Shown in pieces: positions 48,301-60,850 of a DNA stretch of 64,000 bases; position 1 is the stretch's first letter, and each line of letters opens with the position of its first letter. The stretch comes from Adineta steineri (lineage: Eukaryota > Rotifera > Eurotatoria > Adinetida > Adinetidae). Location of the stretch: contig CAJNOI010000257.1 of the NCBI GenBank assembly GCA_905250115.1, positions 26,109-90,108 of the forward strand, read 5' to 3'. Below the pieces are notes generated by a model that saw nothing but the letters and a program-made list of their open reading frames with translations, had not been told where the DNA came from and searched no databases. The translations under genes and the position numbers were made by a program.

Positions 48301-51300
48301 CTTTTGCCATATTCATTAAGCCATCTTGTGTACCAATCGTTTTTTCAGATTGTTGCATTTTGATCATTGTTTGATATTTACCTCCTTCTTTTGCCAATAA
48401 TGTTTCATGTGTACCTTCTTCAATTACACTTCCTTTATCTAATACATAGATGTAATCAGCATTTTGAATCGTAGTTAAACGATGAGCAATAACTATAGTT
48501 GTACGATCTACACATTATTATTATAATCTAATCAATAGTAATAAAATAATTCTTACTTTTGCATGCTCGATCAAGTGCTTCTTGAACAATTCTTTCACTA
48601 ACATTATCAAGTGCACTTGTTGCTTCATCTAACAAAAGAACGGTGGGTTGTTTGACAAGTGCACGAGCTAATGCAATACGTTGTTTTTCACCACCACTCA
48701 ATTGTATACCACGTTCACCAACAAGTGTCTCATATTTCTATAAATATAAATAATAATATATATAGATAAAAAGAACTAATTAAACACAAACATTTGGTAA
48801 TTTCATAATGAATTTATGTGCATTAGCTTGTTCTGCTGCTTGTTCAATCTCTGCACGTGTTGCATTCAATTTACCATAACGAATATTTTCATAAATACTT
48901 ATTCCAAATAGAATCTATTTCAATATAAAAATTCAATAGAGACTAAAACAAAAATTAAAAAAATTTACAGGTTCTTGACTAACAACTCCAATACTTTGAC
49001 GAATTTCTTTGATTTTATAATCTGTAATTGTTTGACCACCAATCACTATTCTACCTGAAGAAGCTTCATAGTAGCGAAGAAGAAGTGATACACATGTACT
49101 TTTTCCTATCCATGAATTTAAATATTAAAATGATACGATTGTTTTAAAAAGAAAAGATTTACCACAACCACTTGAACCTACAAGAGCAGTTGTTTGATTA
49201 GCACGAGCAATCAATTTAAGATTATTCAAAACTGTTGCATTTTCTCTAGATGGATAAGAAAAACTAACATTATCAAATTCAATATCACCATTGATAGTAG
49301 AAATAGATCTTTTATCAGATGTTTTATCTTGAAATATTTCTTTTTCATTAATATTTTCATCATGTGCCTATATCATAAAATAAATTAAAAAATATTATTG
49401 TCAAGGTTCAGTTTCGACTATTCAATCGATTTTACCTCGTCAATAAGTCGAAAGACGGATACTGCTGCACCTTGAGCTTCCGCAATTGATTGGAAGAAAG
49501 GTCCAATTGTATTAAGAAGATTTAAAGATTGGGCAAATATAATTACAACCTAAACAAAAGTTCGTTTTTCAGTTACTTTCTTGCATATTAATGTCATAGC
49601 TCACTTACAACAAGAATCTCACTAATGGTCAGTGTACGATGATTTCCATGAGACATAAGAATCGAACCAAAAGTGAAACCAAATGAATAAACTGCAAAGC
49701 TTATAAAAGATAACCAACCCATAAAAGTACCAAATGCAGTATCTTTGCGAACAGTATACCATTCATTCAATTTTAGTTCTTTTTCATATCTAGATAAAGA
49801 TAAATATGACAGTAAAATAATATACAATAATCTATAATTCTATATTTATTTATTTCTTTACTGTTTTTGTTGGCAATTACTTCCATTGAATGAAAGAACA
49901 GTTCTTAATGAACTAAATACTTCTTGAGCGATTTGTCCAGCTTTTGAATATGTACTTAATTGTTCTTTTGTTTCTTTTTTAATGATCTGTAATTATTGAT
50001 AAAATTTTAGCGAATTAAATAATAATTTTTACCTTAGCAAACATTAATGAACTACCAATAATAATTGGAATTATACAAAACATAATTAAAGACAATTGCC
50101 AATTGAGAATAAAAGATATGATTATACTGAGAATCATCATTTGAATAAGTCCAAGTACTGTTAAGAATTCAAAACCTATCCCGTTTTTGATCTTTTCAAT
50201 ATTGCTGTAAAGAAAATTGATCATATATAATTGTTTGTTATAAATTTATTATATTTACTTACGTAAAAAGCTTCGAATTGTATTGAGTAGTTTGGTCTGC
50301 ATCCAAATATGTCATGTTCTAACAAAATGAAAGAGAAACAATACATTATTTTATCTTAAATCATAATTTAACAAGTGTATTGAAAATTATGAGTTCATCA
50401 TTGTCATTATCATATTCTTTAATGTTATTTTCTAATTAGCTAATTAAAACTATTTCTAAATTGTACCAATAATAAAATTCTTTATTTTTGTTACGGTAAA
50501 ATTACCTTCGACATGATGTTTGATATTGCTTCGTATTATCATTCTTGTCTCTTTTATATTTTATATCGATTATTTTCGTAATTTAATTGATACATGAACG
50601 ATGTTTCTAGAATTATTAGTTTGTTTATTAGTGAAATATTCAAAAAAAAGAAAATCAGAAATCGAGATCAAAATGATCTACTTTATTTTATTTTATGTGT
50701 GACACGAAGCAAGAGAAATAAATCGAATAAACTGTATTTTAACTAATTTCATCGTTGATAATCACTTATATCTGCACTAAATTTAAGTTATTTAGTAGAA
50801 ATTTGATACTATTCAATTTTGACTTATGATCACGAATTATTAAGTTTTTTTTATAGATGTAAAAAAATATTTTTACTTACACGTTGAATAAGTGATTGAA
50901 AGAGTAAAATACTTATACGAGATGTTTGTCGTTTCGCAGCAACTGTCCAACACATATATTCAAGAGAAGCACATAGGAACATAAGAATACTAAAACCTAT
51001 ATTGATACAAAGAAAAAACAAATCGTTTGTTTTTTTTTAATTTAAATTATCATATTCAATAGACTTACCGAAGAACCAATAAACTAAATGCATAACATTG
51101 TCATGAAATAAAGGTGTTAATGGAAATAATGTAGATGAGATAGTTTTATTATCATAATGGCATAGTCTACGAATGAAAAATTTGAAAAGATTCAGAATAA
51201 GAATATTTTTCAATAAATTACGTATGTAATCGATCATAATTTAATGGATTAAGATCAATACCAAGAGGACATACAGTATTATTGATAATTGTAGATGCAA

Positions 51301-51816
51301 AATTTTGATATTGATTATCACAATCAACAGCAAATGATGCAGTGGCAAATAATCCCGTGATTCGACCAAAAAGAATTACATTTGCGAGACCACAAACTCC
51401 ATGCCCCAATATGAGAAACAGAGCAATAATTATAAGAAGAATATCAATACGATCAGCAAATCGAAACTATGATTAAATGAAATGAATTAATTCATATATA
51501 TATATATTAAAAAGAAAAACAACATGCTTTCAACGTAGTATATTTTATGTTTGAATACACTTACCAATTGAAAAATACTGACTGGAATATCTTTATTCGT
51601 ATGTTTGATCTCATCATTTAACTTTTTATTCCTAGCATTAGTCTTTTGCCGATTGAAATATTGACGCCAATCGAAAGAACTATAAATAATGATGAGTTCT
51701 TATGTGTTTATCAATATTATATTTTTTTTAAAATCATACCTTTTGTTTTCATTGTCGCTATCATTATCATTAAGTAATTTGTTATGTTTCTTTAATAGTG
51801 GTTCCTTATCATCCAT
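45324..51816 (-). CDS. Full-length ABCB (P-glycoprotein-type) multidrug exporter
   Basis: Roughly twenty short minus-strand exons from an ATG at 51816 ([10 protein letters not shown]) to a stop at 45324 encode the layout TMD1-NBD1-TMD2-NBD2. NBD1 has Walker [10 protein letters not shown] (about 49160, split by an intron), the Q-loop VVSQEP, signature [14 protein letters not shown] and Walker [15 protein letters not shown]2 has [33 protein letters not shown] and the switch [11 protein letters not shown] pieces begin near 51410 and 48045. Such pumps in the plasma membrane use ATP to expel lipophilic compounds. No stop or frame break was found in the exons I traced, but not every junction was followed. 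Most introns are about 50-70 bp, two are about 300-550 bp. A broken ABC fragment lies upstream on the same strand, suggesting an old tandem pair. Confidence 0.88.
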
Positions 51817-52472
51817 ATTCTCCTTTTTCTTTTCAAATATAAATTACTAAGAGAGGTAAAATGTATTATGCGTCTATATGTATTATTATGAGGAATGATT
51901 GAATACTGTTTGCATCACTGACTTTTCGTCCTTCATCTATCTTAAACGTTTTCTTACATATTGTAAAAAAACGTGGGCAACACTATGTAAACGGCAAAAA
52001 CTTCAGATATGTTTTTTCATAGACGTAAATCTAATTAATATTTTCTTCTTACCTATCGCGTAGGAGTAATATGTTATCATTAAAAACTCAGAGATAGTAA
52101 ATTTAATGACTGATGAAGACTAAAAATAATTGAGAATATTATATGTAAAATGTCGTTCAAATCTAATTCTAAAGCATTTATAGACAAAAAAAAATAACAA
52201 ATAAATTGTCGATTACTTTTAATCTCTATACAACCATGAAGCTTTAAGTTAAAGTTTTATTAACGGTAAAAAAAACAATAAAATAAATTAAAGAGGTATG
52301 AGAAGTCAAAATCATCAATCCAGTTCTACAATAAAACTTATATATATATATATTTATATCAGATAGAACTTTATTTTAAGATTATCATTCATTTGCAAAT
52401 AGTTCCATAATACCAATGATAGTTTCTATAAGACTAGATATAATATTCATTAATAATATAATTTTTTATTTT
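51817..52472. other. Upstream region of the ABCB gene; nothing else seen
   Basis: AT-rich; probably includes the ABCB promoter. No gene recognised. Confidence 0.4.
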
Positions 52473-52853
52473 TCATACTTTTTCTTTCTTTATTTATTTA
52501 AAAACAAGTTAGCTTTCGAAATGCACTGCATTTCTTCATTAGAAATTTTTTTACTATACCTAACATTCGACATATTTATATATACATTTTATAAAGTGAC
52601 ATTGTCTTTCGCTTGTTAAACATTAAATAATGATAGAGGAGACAAGACGGTAAGAGTGACTAAGTCGGGTTTCAACCCTTGCTTATATTACTATGAGACG
52701 TTTAACAAAGAAAAAGAACAAAGACAATGTCTCTTTATAAAATGTATATATAAATGTATAAAATGTTGTGTACTGTAGAAAAATATTTGATAAATAAATG
52801 CAGTGCATTTCGAAAGATAACTTGTTTTTACTAATAAAGAAAGAAAGAATATG
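52473..52853. mobile_element. Palindromic MITE-like element
   Basis: Left arm 52473-52621 and right arm 52700-52853 are inverted near-copies. Shared words are GAAATGCACTGCATTT, AAAACAAGTT, TATATACATTTTATAAAG and GACATTGTCTTT. The 78-bp loop is GC-richer than its surroundings and includes GGGTTTCAACCC, a small palindrome. No coding capacity. Arm identity by eye is about 80%. Confidence 0.75.
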
Positions 52854-53505
52854 GAGAATAAATGTCAATTAATCTTCGTCAACCGACAAGAATAATAAGA
52901 TGATTTTATTTACAAACCAATATTATACATGAATAATTCTTTCAATCTTCATTATAATATCTAGTTAAGAATATACTTATTGAATAAAAAACTAAAATTT
53001 ATAATATATATTTTATACTATCGTTTATGTTAAAGAAATCCATTTATAGATTGGTTAGAATTTATGAATCTTTAAAATAACGAATTTCTTAAACATACTA
53101 CAAAAAATATCATATTAGATATTTTTTAAATGAATGAATGAAATCTTTTTGTTTGGAAAAAATTAGAAAAAAATAATGACTTTATATTTGTCTGACGCCT
53201 GATTTAATTCTGTTCGTTAGATTTTTATCAAGTAACTTGTTGTATTTAGATGATAAAAATAAAGAGACTGATTTCTTTCTTTTGATTTTTCTATTAGAAT
53301 CGAATGGAAGAGGTAAATGGAAAATATCGAATAATATATATGATTTAATGATTAAAATCAAACGTTTCGACGACTGTATCCTATATTCTTCTATCAACGA
53401 GAAATTGTATGACCTCAAGCAGAAATGCGCCAATCACATGGAGATAGAACGAAAATTTTTTTTTATAAACACATTGCTTTCATTAAAGTACATCCCTACA
53501 ACCTA

Positions 53506-53636
53506 TACAAAGAAAATTTTGCGAAATAATCACGAAATAATCGATTTATGTGTACTTATTACTATTAAAATTATTGATTAAAATCGTATGAAAATAATCG
53601 ATTAATTCTTGACTGTCTCGCAAAATTTTCTTTGTA
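53506..53636. repeat. Inverted repeat with perfect 19-bp arms
   Basis: TACAAAGAAAATTTTGCGA at 53506-53524 is exactly complementary to 53618-53636, with a 93-bp loop that itself repeats AATAATCGATT. This may be a short DNA element. The stretch 52854-53505 before it and 53637-54868 after it show no gene. Confidence 0.65.
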
Positions 53637-54868
53637 TTGGAAAAACACACAAAATAATAACACAGAATTTTTCAATCCATATTTTTATTCATTCATAGAC
53701 GTTTAGAAGAACTCGAGAGAAAAATCTATTGAAGTATATGTATATATCTATATAAAAATTATTTTTATTCTTTCTTTTCATTTCTCCTTGATATGTATGA
53801 CTCGAGGGTGAAGTAAAACAAATTTCCTTATTGACTGTTTCAGTTGTAAATGTTATGAGTTGCTCATTGATATAATCATATTTAATACTTTACAATCGTA
53901 TAAGAAATATGATAGAGAATCTTTGATTTATTATAAACGTGTTTGATGTATGAAAGATGATATTTGTTTTCTTAAAGGTTATCATCTATTTTTTGTTTAT
54001 TTGCTGATGAGTGAATAATTATATATTATTGAACTTTAGAAGAATATATCAATTAAAACGTTATTTATTTCAGCAAAAATAAATAAGATAATCACACTAT
54101 TAAGAATAATCTCAAGCGACAAAATTAATAAAACGAAACTTTTGAATAGAAATATAAGGTAAAATCAATGTTTTTCTTGTACTCATACTGACTTTTATTT
54201 TAGTTTATTAGTTAATTGAAAAAGAAATCGACGACTGATCCTAAGAATTAGGACGAATATGAATAAATTGTGAGTATGAATGAGGCCCTAGACAACAAGG
54301 TGACTAAAAGAGTGCAGTGGATGATCTAGCGATTTCTTCGTGATAAGTTCAAGTGAGATCGCTCTCCGTCGTGGCAAACATTCATTAATATAAATATCAA
54401 AATTAATCTTTCTTTGTAATTCTATCGCTTATTTTGTTGCATAATACTCTGTACTAAAAATATATAATTCTTGACAAGTGACCTGATGGAATACAGAATA
54501 TTTATTTCTAAACTTAATTATCTTTTATATTTATAAATCATTATATTATATTAAATAAATATATATAATTTAAATTCGTAATCTTCTCGACAATAAGTAA
54601 AAATAGAAAAACTATACAACATTCTAATTCGTAATTAGTTTTTAGATTTTATTTGACCTAGTCTACATTTACTTTGGCTTTGATTCATTGAAGCTATCTT
54701 TTTTTTTTGAATAAATCTTTGTCATATAATGATATTAATATGAATATTTTTTTAATTAAGAAATGATATTATACATTAAAGAATAACAATTATCAATCCA
54801 TTTTTATGTCAAAGACTGAGAGATAACATATGTATCATTTTCAATAAAGTTTATAGTCATTCTATTTC

Positions 54869-55398
54869 TCACCTATGATCAAGTACAGATCTACGACAAG
54901 CAGTGCCATCGTGTACCATTAATTCTGCATGTGTACCACTTTCCAGTAATCGTCCATTAGGATCAAGAACACAAATAAGATCACATGATTGAATAGTAGA
55001 AAGACGGTGTGCAGCAATAATAACAGTTCGCGATAGATTATCTTGCCGTGCAGCATTCAACGATTCTTCAACAAGCTGAAAAAGATTAGAAATAACATGG
55101 AGATTTTCGACTATCAATTTTTTTCTACTTATTCAGTAGTATCAAATTCCTCAACTCTCGATCATGAATTACATTATTAAGTTTCAACAAGATAGAAATA
55201 ATAGAATCAAATATCGTATAAGATCTAATATTTTGTCAATTTGTATTTTATAAGAAATAGACAAACAAATTTTATTTACCTTTTCATTATGTACATCCAA
55301 CGCACTCGTTGCTTCATCAAGTAATCAAATTTTTGGATTACGAAAAAGAGCTTGTGCAATAGCAATACGTTGTTTTTGACCTCCAGATAAGAACGAAG
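54869..55398 (-). pseudogene. ABC transporter remnant: end of an ABCB-type nucleotide-binding domain
   Basis: Two exons remain. The first (about 55398-55279) reads FLSGGQKQRIAIAQALF and [15 protein letters not shown]; the second (about 55080-54869) reads [22 protein letters not shown] and [10 protein letters not shown] before a stop. This is the signature, Walker B and switch part of an NBD. An in-frame TGA stands between RNPKI and [10 protein letters not shown], and everything upstream (Walker A and the membrane domains) is missing. The break lies exactly at a telomere-like hairpin that begins at 55399. The intron between the exons is about 200 bp. It is probably the tail of a lost neighbour of the intact ABCB gene. 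Confidence 0.85.
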
Positions 55399-55468
55399 TT
55401 GAGGGCGGGTGTGGGTGGAGAGAAGAGTATCATCTACACTCACCGCCACACCCATATCTACCCTTGAG
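55399..55468. repeat. Telomere-like hairpin at the break of the ABC remnant
   Basis: TTGAGGGCGGGTGTGGGTGG on the left; CCGCCACACCC, ATATC and TACCCTTGA on the right; loop about 25 bp. ABC coding similarity stops at its left edge and does not resume on its right. Confidence 0.75.
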
Positions 55469-56171
55469 AAAGATAAATTCAAAGATTTATACAAAACAAG
55501 AAAAACTGAGAAAAATCTGTTAGTAATAGTTTGTTCTCGTTATCAAAAATGTCATAAGAATAGATGTGAGAATTGTGAACTATAATCAATTTATTTTATT
55601 TATAGAAACATTATTTTTCATAAGAAATTAATAAATAATAAGAATTTGAGTTTTTCTAATATTCGATAGAGTTGTTTATAAATTATTTTTGAGAGAACTC
55701 ATTTGTTGATTATTGTAAAAAAAATAGACAAACGGTTCATTTTTACTTGATATTCGAGCTGTTGGGAGACATAATCTGTACTTAAGTCGTTTGTATCATT
55801 TCATTCATAATGAAAATGAAGAAAGTGTGTGACTAGTTCAGTGTTATGATCATAGCATCAAATAGTGTATTAGTTTTCTAGAATTATTTTTATCTCTTTA
55901 TTTTTAATATAGTAGATGTAAGCATGAGTTGATATCATATTCCTTTGTCATTTTTATAGCTATGCATTTATATTCTCAATAAAGAAAATAATGAACAAGA
56001 CAAATAATTTATTAGTAAACTCTAGTAGAGAACACGATGATAGATTATAACACTTTCAATTACTAATAGGAATGAATCGATTTATTCACACATTCCATTT
56101 TTTATGAATTATGATTATTTAAGTCATCATTTCGTAAAGTCGAAAAAGTTTTCTTTGATGAAGTCAATATT
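55469..56171. other. Gene-free AT-rich DNA
   Basis: Nothing recognised. The expected upstream half of the ABC remnant is not here. Confidence 0.5.
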
Positions 56172-57296
56172 TTATGTATGTAATCTTTTTTTCAAATGAA
56201 TATTCCAACCATCCTTTATTAGTTTTTGAATAATTGTATATTTATGTTTATGAATCAACGATGTAATATAATTATTGATTATAATTTTTATATCAATTTT
56301 TGCAAATTGTATACAATATTCATAGAGTGTCAAGTATGGCCAATCGATATGACGTTTAGTTAAATCAGCTCCGTTTTTTAGCAATATCTCCACAGCCCAA
56401 AATATATTATAATGAATTGCTGTGACTAGTGGTGTACCCAGTTCTCCATCAACATCTATATTAAATTTATATCTAATCAGTTCTCTTGTCAGTTGTTTAT
56501 TATTTAATTTGATACATTCATGAAGTACAGTATCATTATTATCAAACTGAATCTTCTCAATAGTTGTATCAGCTGTTAAACATAGACTCCCTAGTTGATA
56601 ATAATTCCCGCATCGACAACATTCCTAATTGAAAAAAAATTTAAAGAACAATAAAAAAGAAAAATATCATTTTCTTATTACTTTCAAAGCTTGTTTAAAT
56701 ATTAACATTCTATATGGTGATGTTTGTATTGTTGTCCTTATATATTTTCTTACGCGATCATAATCTATTTGTTGCTGTTTATGATTTGTATATTTAGGTG
56801 CACAAAATACATAAAAATCAGGTATATTTATTTTTGATATATTATTAAGAGAAAATGTTGAACTTGTTTCAAAAGATAATAATCCACTATCTCTTAAATA
56901 AGCATTTGTATCTAAAAAAATCAACAAATTGCAATAATACATATTATTTTAACGAATATTCTTCTTTCGTTTACGAGTTTTATTTCGATTGCTTGGTTTT
57001 CGATTAGGAAATTCTTGTTGACATCTATTCGCTGCTTCAGAATATAAATAAAATTGTATTTTTAGACGTCGTGCTAATTTCGTACGAATAGTACCATTAA
57101 ATAGAGTTGATGCTGATACTAATTCATTTTTTTCTAAAGATAGTGGTGTATACGTAATTGATTCAATAAGAAACGGCCGTATTTTATTAGTAACATCTTC
57201 AAGATCTTCACTATTCAGTTTATCATAAGATGACAAAGGTTGATCAGCACATCGAACTAAATCATCATACTTTTCTGTTAATGTCAATGGTGCCAT
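56172..57296 (-). CDS. Ankyrin-repeat protein, function unknown
   Basis: Three minus-strand exons, about 57296-56957, 56914-56683 and 56624-56172, can be joined in frame. The 5' part is unrecognised (starts MAPLTLTEKYDDLV, ends in a run of Arg/Lys). The last exon holds ankyrin-like repeats: DTVLHECIKLNNKQLTRELI, GTPLVTAIHYNIFWAVEILL and LKNGADLTK fit the helix-loop pattern. The first intron would be only 42 bp with donor GTTAAAA, so that junction is uncertain; without it the first exon ends at a stop near 56951. Ankyrin repeats bind protein partners. No SOCS box, death or kinase domain is visible. Confidence 0.6.
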
Positions 57297-57432
57297 TTAT
57301 CAGACAATGAACAAAAAAAATAATTCACAGCGATAATTAAGCGCTTGTTTTTTTTATTTTAACAAAATAATAAGCACAATAAAAAATGCAAAAAAACACC
57401 CTGATTTAAAAAAAATAACAAATATAATGAAT

Positions 57433-58140
57433 TAATGTTGTGAGATTTCACGTACTAATAAATGAGAAAAGAGGCGTTGAAAATAAGCCACACCATCAGG
57501 CACCATTTTATCATCAGGTCGATAAGTACCAGAATTATTATTCATAAGCAATGTTTCACCTGTAAATCATACATTCGACGAACGTTTAGCAAGAACTACA
57601 TGTTTACTTAATAATCGATAAGGATATTTAAGTGTCCTATGTAGAATTTTACCAAATACTAAACTACCGTTACCAAGTAAAACAAAATTATATTTTTGAT
57701 TTATTGGTAATTCATCAATCAATCGTATTTTATTAATAGATTGAGTAATAGAATGAGCTTGTACTTGAGATCTTCGTACCATCCAGAATAGGTAAATAAT
57801 CATCAATATCAATAGATGATTGTGATATTTCCCAAATAGGACTTTTACCCCATATTAGTTTAAGTAAACAACCGAATAAAATAGTCGATGGATAAACAGA
57901 TATTGTTATAGGAAGATCAACTAATTATAAAATTAAATAATATATTTTTCTTGATTATTTATAGTTATTCTAACCTTTCGAGATGTTGTAATGTTTTCGG
58001 CGACGAAGTGGAATCGATGGTTTTTGACACCAATCAGTATAATAAACAGGTATAGGCTGTATATTAATCAAGCATCGTATTGACTTACTCGATCTGGGTC
58101 TGGTACTGCAAAATCATCTCCTGCTTGTAACTGATCTCTT
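57433..58140 (-). pseudogene. Decayed gene of unknown family
   Basis: Minus-strand pieces in order: GDDFAVPDPD, a possible intron, DWCQKPSIPLRRRKHY, VDLPITISVYPS and LIWGKSPIWEIS; then, in another frame, YNFVLLGNGSLVFGKIL, YPYRLLSKHVVLAKR, an in-frame TGA, and FTGETLLMNNNSGTYRPDD with a final stop near 57433. The even, protein-like composition and the NSGTYRP word near the end suggest a real conserved family, but I do not recognise it. One frame change near 57780 and one internal stop near 57567 argue for a pseudogene. A second explanation is consensus errors, as in two other genes here. Confidence 0.5.
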
Positions 58141-58456
58141 ATACTCGATTTCGAGTCAAAGAGATCGCAAAAACAATATTTCGACACGAATAAAGTTTTA
58201 ATAATTGAATATAGATTTTGTACTTGGTAATCACGCGATTAAACAATTATTAAAAACTAATATTTCTGTTACATTTGAAATACTAAAGACAATAAAACTA
58301 TCGGAATAAGCGTCATAATATAAATAATACTTATATTCTTCCATATGGTTACCGAGTAGCACATTCTTCAGATATATGTTAAAATGACGAATCTGACTAA
58401 CTGATCATGTTCTATATAAATATTAAAATTCATTATTATATATTTATATTTCAAAG

Positions 58457-58560
58457 ATTGCTTTCATTAATAGCATGTTTAACGTCTTAACTATTCTGTT
58501 ACTNNNNNNNNNNATTGCTTTCATTAATAGCATGTTTAACGTCTTAACTATTCTGTTACT
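58457..58560. other. Assembly gap (10 N) flanked by an exact 47-bp duplication
   Basis: Positions 58457-58503 and 58514-58560 are identical over 47 bases on either side of ten N. This pattern is expected when two overlapping contig ends are placed next to each other with a fixed-size gap. The surrounding 58141-59031 has no gene. Confidence 0.9.
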
Positions 58561-59031
58561 GCTACATAATATATAAACACATATTACGCATTAGAATTCA
58601 TCTCTAGTTAATAGTTCTTAATCAATCAGTCAAATCGCTTACTCTTACGGACAATTATATTATTTGATACTTGTCTTTTATTTGTTATCTATGAACAATT
58701 TATATTATAAATATTTTCATGTGTCAGATCAAATTTAATGTAATACATTAAGAGATTTCAATAAGATTAATTAATATTTTGTGAACATATATCGACATCT
58801 ATCGATGAACTGTAACTGAATGGTGAGAAAAAACCTACCATTTATATACAGTGTTGATTGTTTTTTCCCATTTATTTATGAATGGGTTTTTATAAAAGAA
58901 CCTTACGTCATTAATTCTATGGATTCATAGACTTTGACTCATTTATTACATTATATATTCTTTATATAAATAACTAGTTTTTTTTTCGAAGTTAACGTCA
59001 AACACGTAAAGCAAGTAATCAAAATAATACA

Positions 59032-59799
59032 ATGCCAAAAAATAAAGGAAAAGGTGGTAAAAATCGTCGTCGTGGTAAAAATGAAAATGATGATGTAAAA
59101 CGAGAATTAATTCTTCGAGAAGAAGGTCAATCATATGCTCAAGTTACACGTATTTTAGGCAATGGTCATTTAGAAGCATTTTGTTTCGATACTGCCGGTG
59201 GAAAAAAACGTTTATGTCATATTCGTGGTAAATTACGAAAAAAACAATGGATTAATCAAGGTGATGTTATCCTCGTTGGTTTACGAGATTATCAAGATGA
59301 TAAAGCTGATGTTATTATGAGATATCTTGGTAAGATATTTATTGAATAAATTAATTTAACATAGAAAAAAAGAATTATACAGTGAATTTTCTTTTTCTTT
59401 TTAGCTGATGAAGCTCGAGAATTGAAACGTATTCGTGAAATTCCTGATAATATTAATATAGCTGAATCAACAACAAATAATACCGATGGATTAGATGATG
59501 TTATCTTTGATGAACGTTATAATAATGAAGAGTCAGATGATGACGAAGCTGGATTACCTCGAAATCCAAACGCCCGAGCAGGCAATGCTGAAAGTGCATC
59601 AGAGGAAGAATCTGGTGAAGAAGAAGAAGATGAAAATGATTATTATAATCCAAATAGAATGCCGAAAAATTCTGGAAATTTAAATGCAAAAAATCTAATA
59701 GGAACTAAAAAAGACAGCGGCAAAGGTTCACGTAATGACAAACGACAAGCTATTTCGGGATCGGAATCTGATGCAAATGATGATCTGGCACATATCTAA
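59032..59799 (+). CDS. eIF1A: Translation initiation factor eIF1A with an extended tail
   Basis: Two exons (59032-59329, 59405-59799) join in phase into 230 residues. The basic N-terminus ([20 protein letters not shown]) and the S1/OB fold ([50 protein letters not shown]) are nearly canonical. The factor binds the 40S A site and takes part in scanning and start selection with eIF1 and eIF5B. The usual length is about 145 residues; here the acidic tail continues for about 85 more with Asp/Glu-rich and Lys/Arg/Ser/Asn-rich blocks, ending NDDLAHI in place of the usual DIDDI-type end. The frame is clean to the stop, so the extension appears genuine. The gene converges on the AP-3 sigma gene. From 59800 to 60226 I see only a GA run and AT-rich 3' DNA. 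Confidence 0.93.
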
Positions 59800-60226
59800 T
59801 AGTAGAATATTGTAGAGAGAGAGAGTAGGCGACTATCCATTCTTTTTTTTTCCTTTCTTCAGTTTTCGTCATCGATAAATAATATAAATCTTTTTATCAA
59901 TAAAATGGTTAATAATCAAAATATATGTACATTTTAAATAATATACCTATTTGCTATCAACTAATAAAAAAGAAAATGATTTTTTCCGTAACATCAATAT
60001 TATTCAGTGATTCAATTAAGATAACTTATAATATAAAAATCGATGTAATTGTTACATATCCTAAAGAACAAGTCTTTATTAAAATTTCATTATTATGCTT
60101 TGGCTTGTTCTATCATTGCATATGAAAAATAGTTTGTGATACACAATTTTATCTTTTTTTTTTATTTTATTTATACACATAGAAATACAACAATAAATAA
60201 ATAAATGACTATAATAATAATAATAA

Positions 60227-60850
60227 TTAAAAACGTAAATTAAGATTCAAATCAGGTAATTTAATATCTTTGATCTTTTGCGGTAAATTCATTTCTTTTA
60301 ATGCTGTCATTGCTTTTGCTGGTGCAGCTGATATTCCTGCTTCTTGTTTTTCTAATTTCGATTGTTCTTCAATTCGTGCAACAATTTCATTCATACTTGT
60401 TTCTAATACCATACCACCTAAACATAATTCCTGTAGAATATAATGAACTTTATCCGCATGAAAAATAAGATCAAGTTCACAGACATTCTAAATATTAAGA
60501 AATTAATTCCAATTACATTTCATTTAAAAATTAAAAATATTTACCTCGAAACATTTATCAAGTGTTTCAACGAAAACTTGAATTAAATCAAGTATACCTA
60601 ATTCACTTTCGGAACTATCAACACAAAATATAAAATATAATGTTGCATAATGACGATAAATTAAACGATAATCATTTCCACCAATTAGTGAACCACCTTC
60701 AAGAAAATTACATACATTTTCATCGCGTTTTGATACTAAATGATAAGTTTCTCGAACGATTTGCTGTTGAATTTCTTCGGGATAATATTCGAAAAATTTT
60801 ATTAATCGTGGTTTAGCTGAATTATTGAATACAAGTATTGCTTTAATCAT
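60227..60850 (-). CDS. AP3S: AP-3 adaptor complex sigma subunit
   Basis: Two exons (60850-60545, 60487-60227) join in phase into 188 residues, against about 193 in mammals. It begins MIKAILVFNNSAKPRLIKF and has the sigma-family longin-like fold; FVETLDKCFENVCELDLIFH followed by GGMVLETSM is typical of AP-3 rather than AP-1 or AP-2 sigma. The subunit is part of the core of the AP-3 complex that sorts cargo from endosomes to lysosome-related organelles. The start lies 200 bp from the divergent EF-hand gene, so the two may share a promoter. The C-terminal end (about 35 residues, Ala/Lys-rich) is the least conserved part. Confidence 0.93.

Noticed and set aside
52640-52700. Possible tRNA because of GGGTTTCAACCC
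   Set aside because: No acceptor stem or D-loop can be paired around it; it lies in the loop of a palindromic element.
54250-54370. GC-richer stretch as a possible small RNA gene
   Set aside because: No stable fold or known RNA signature could be drawn by hand.
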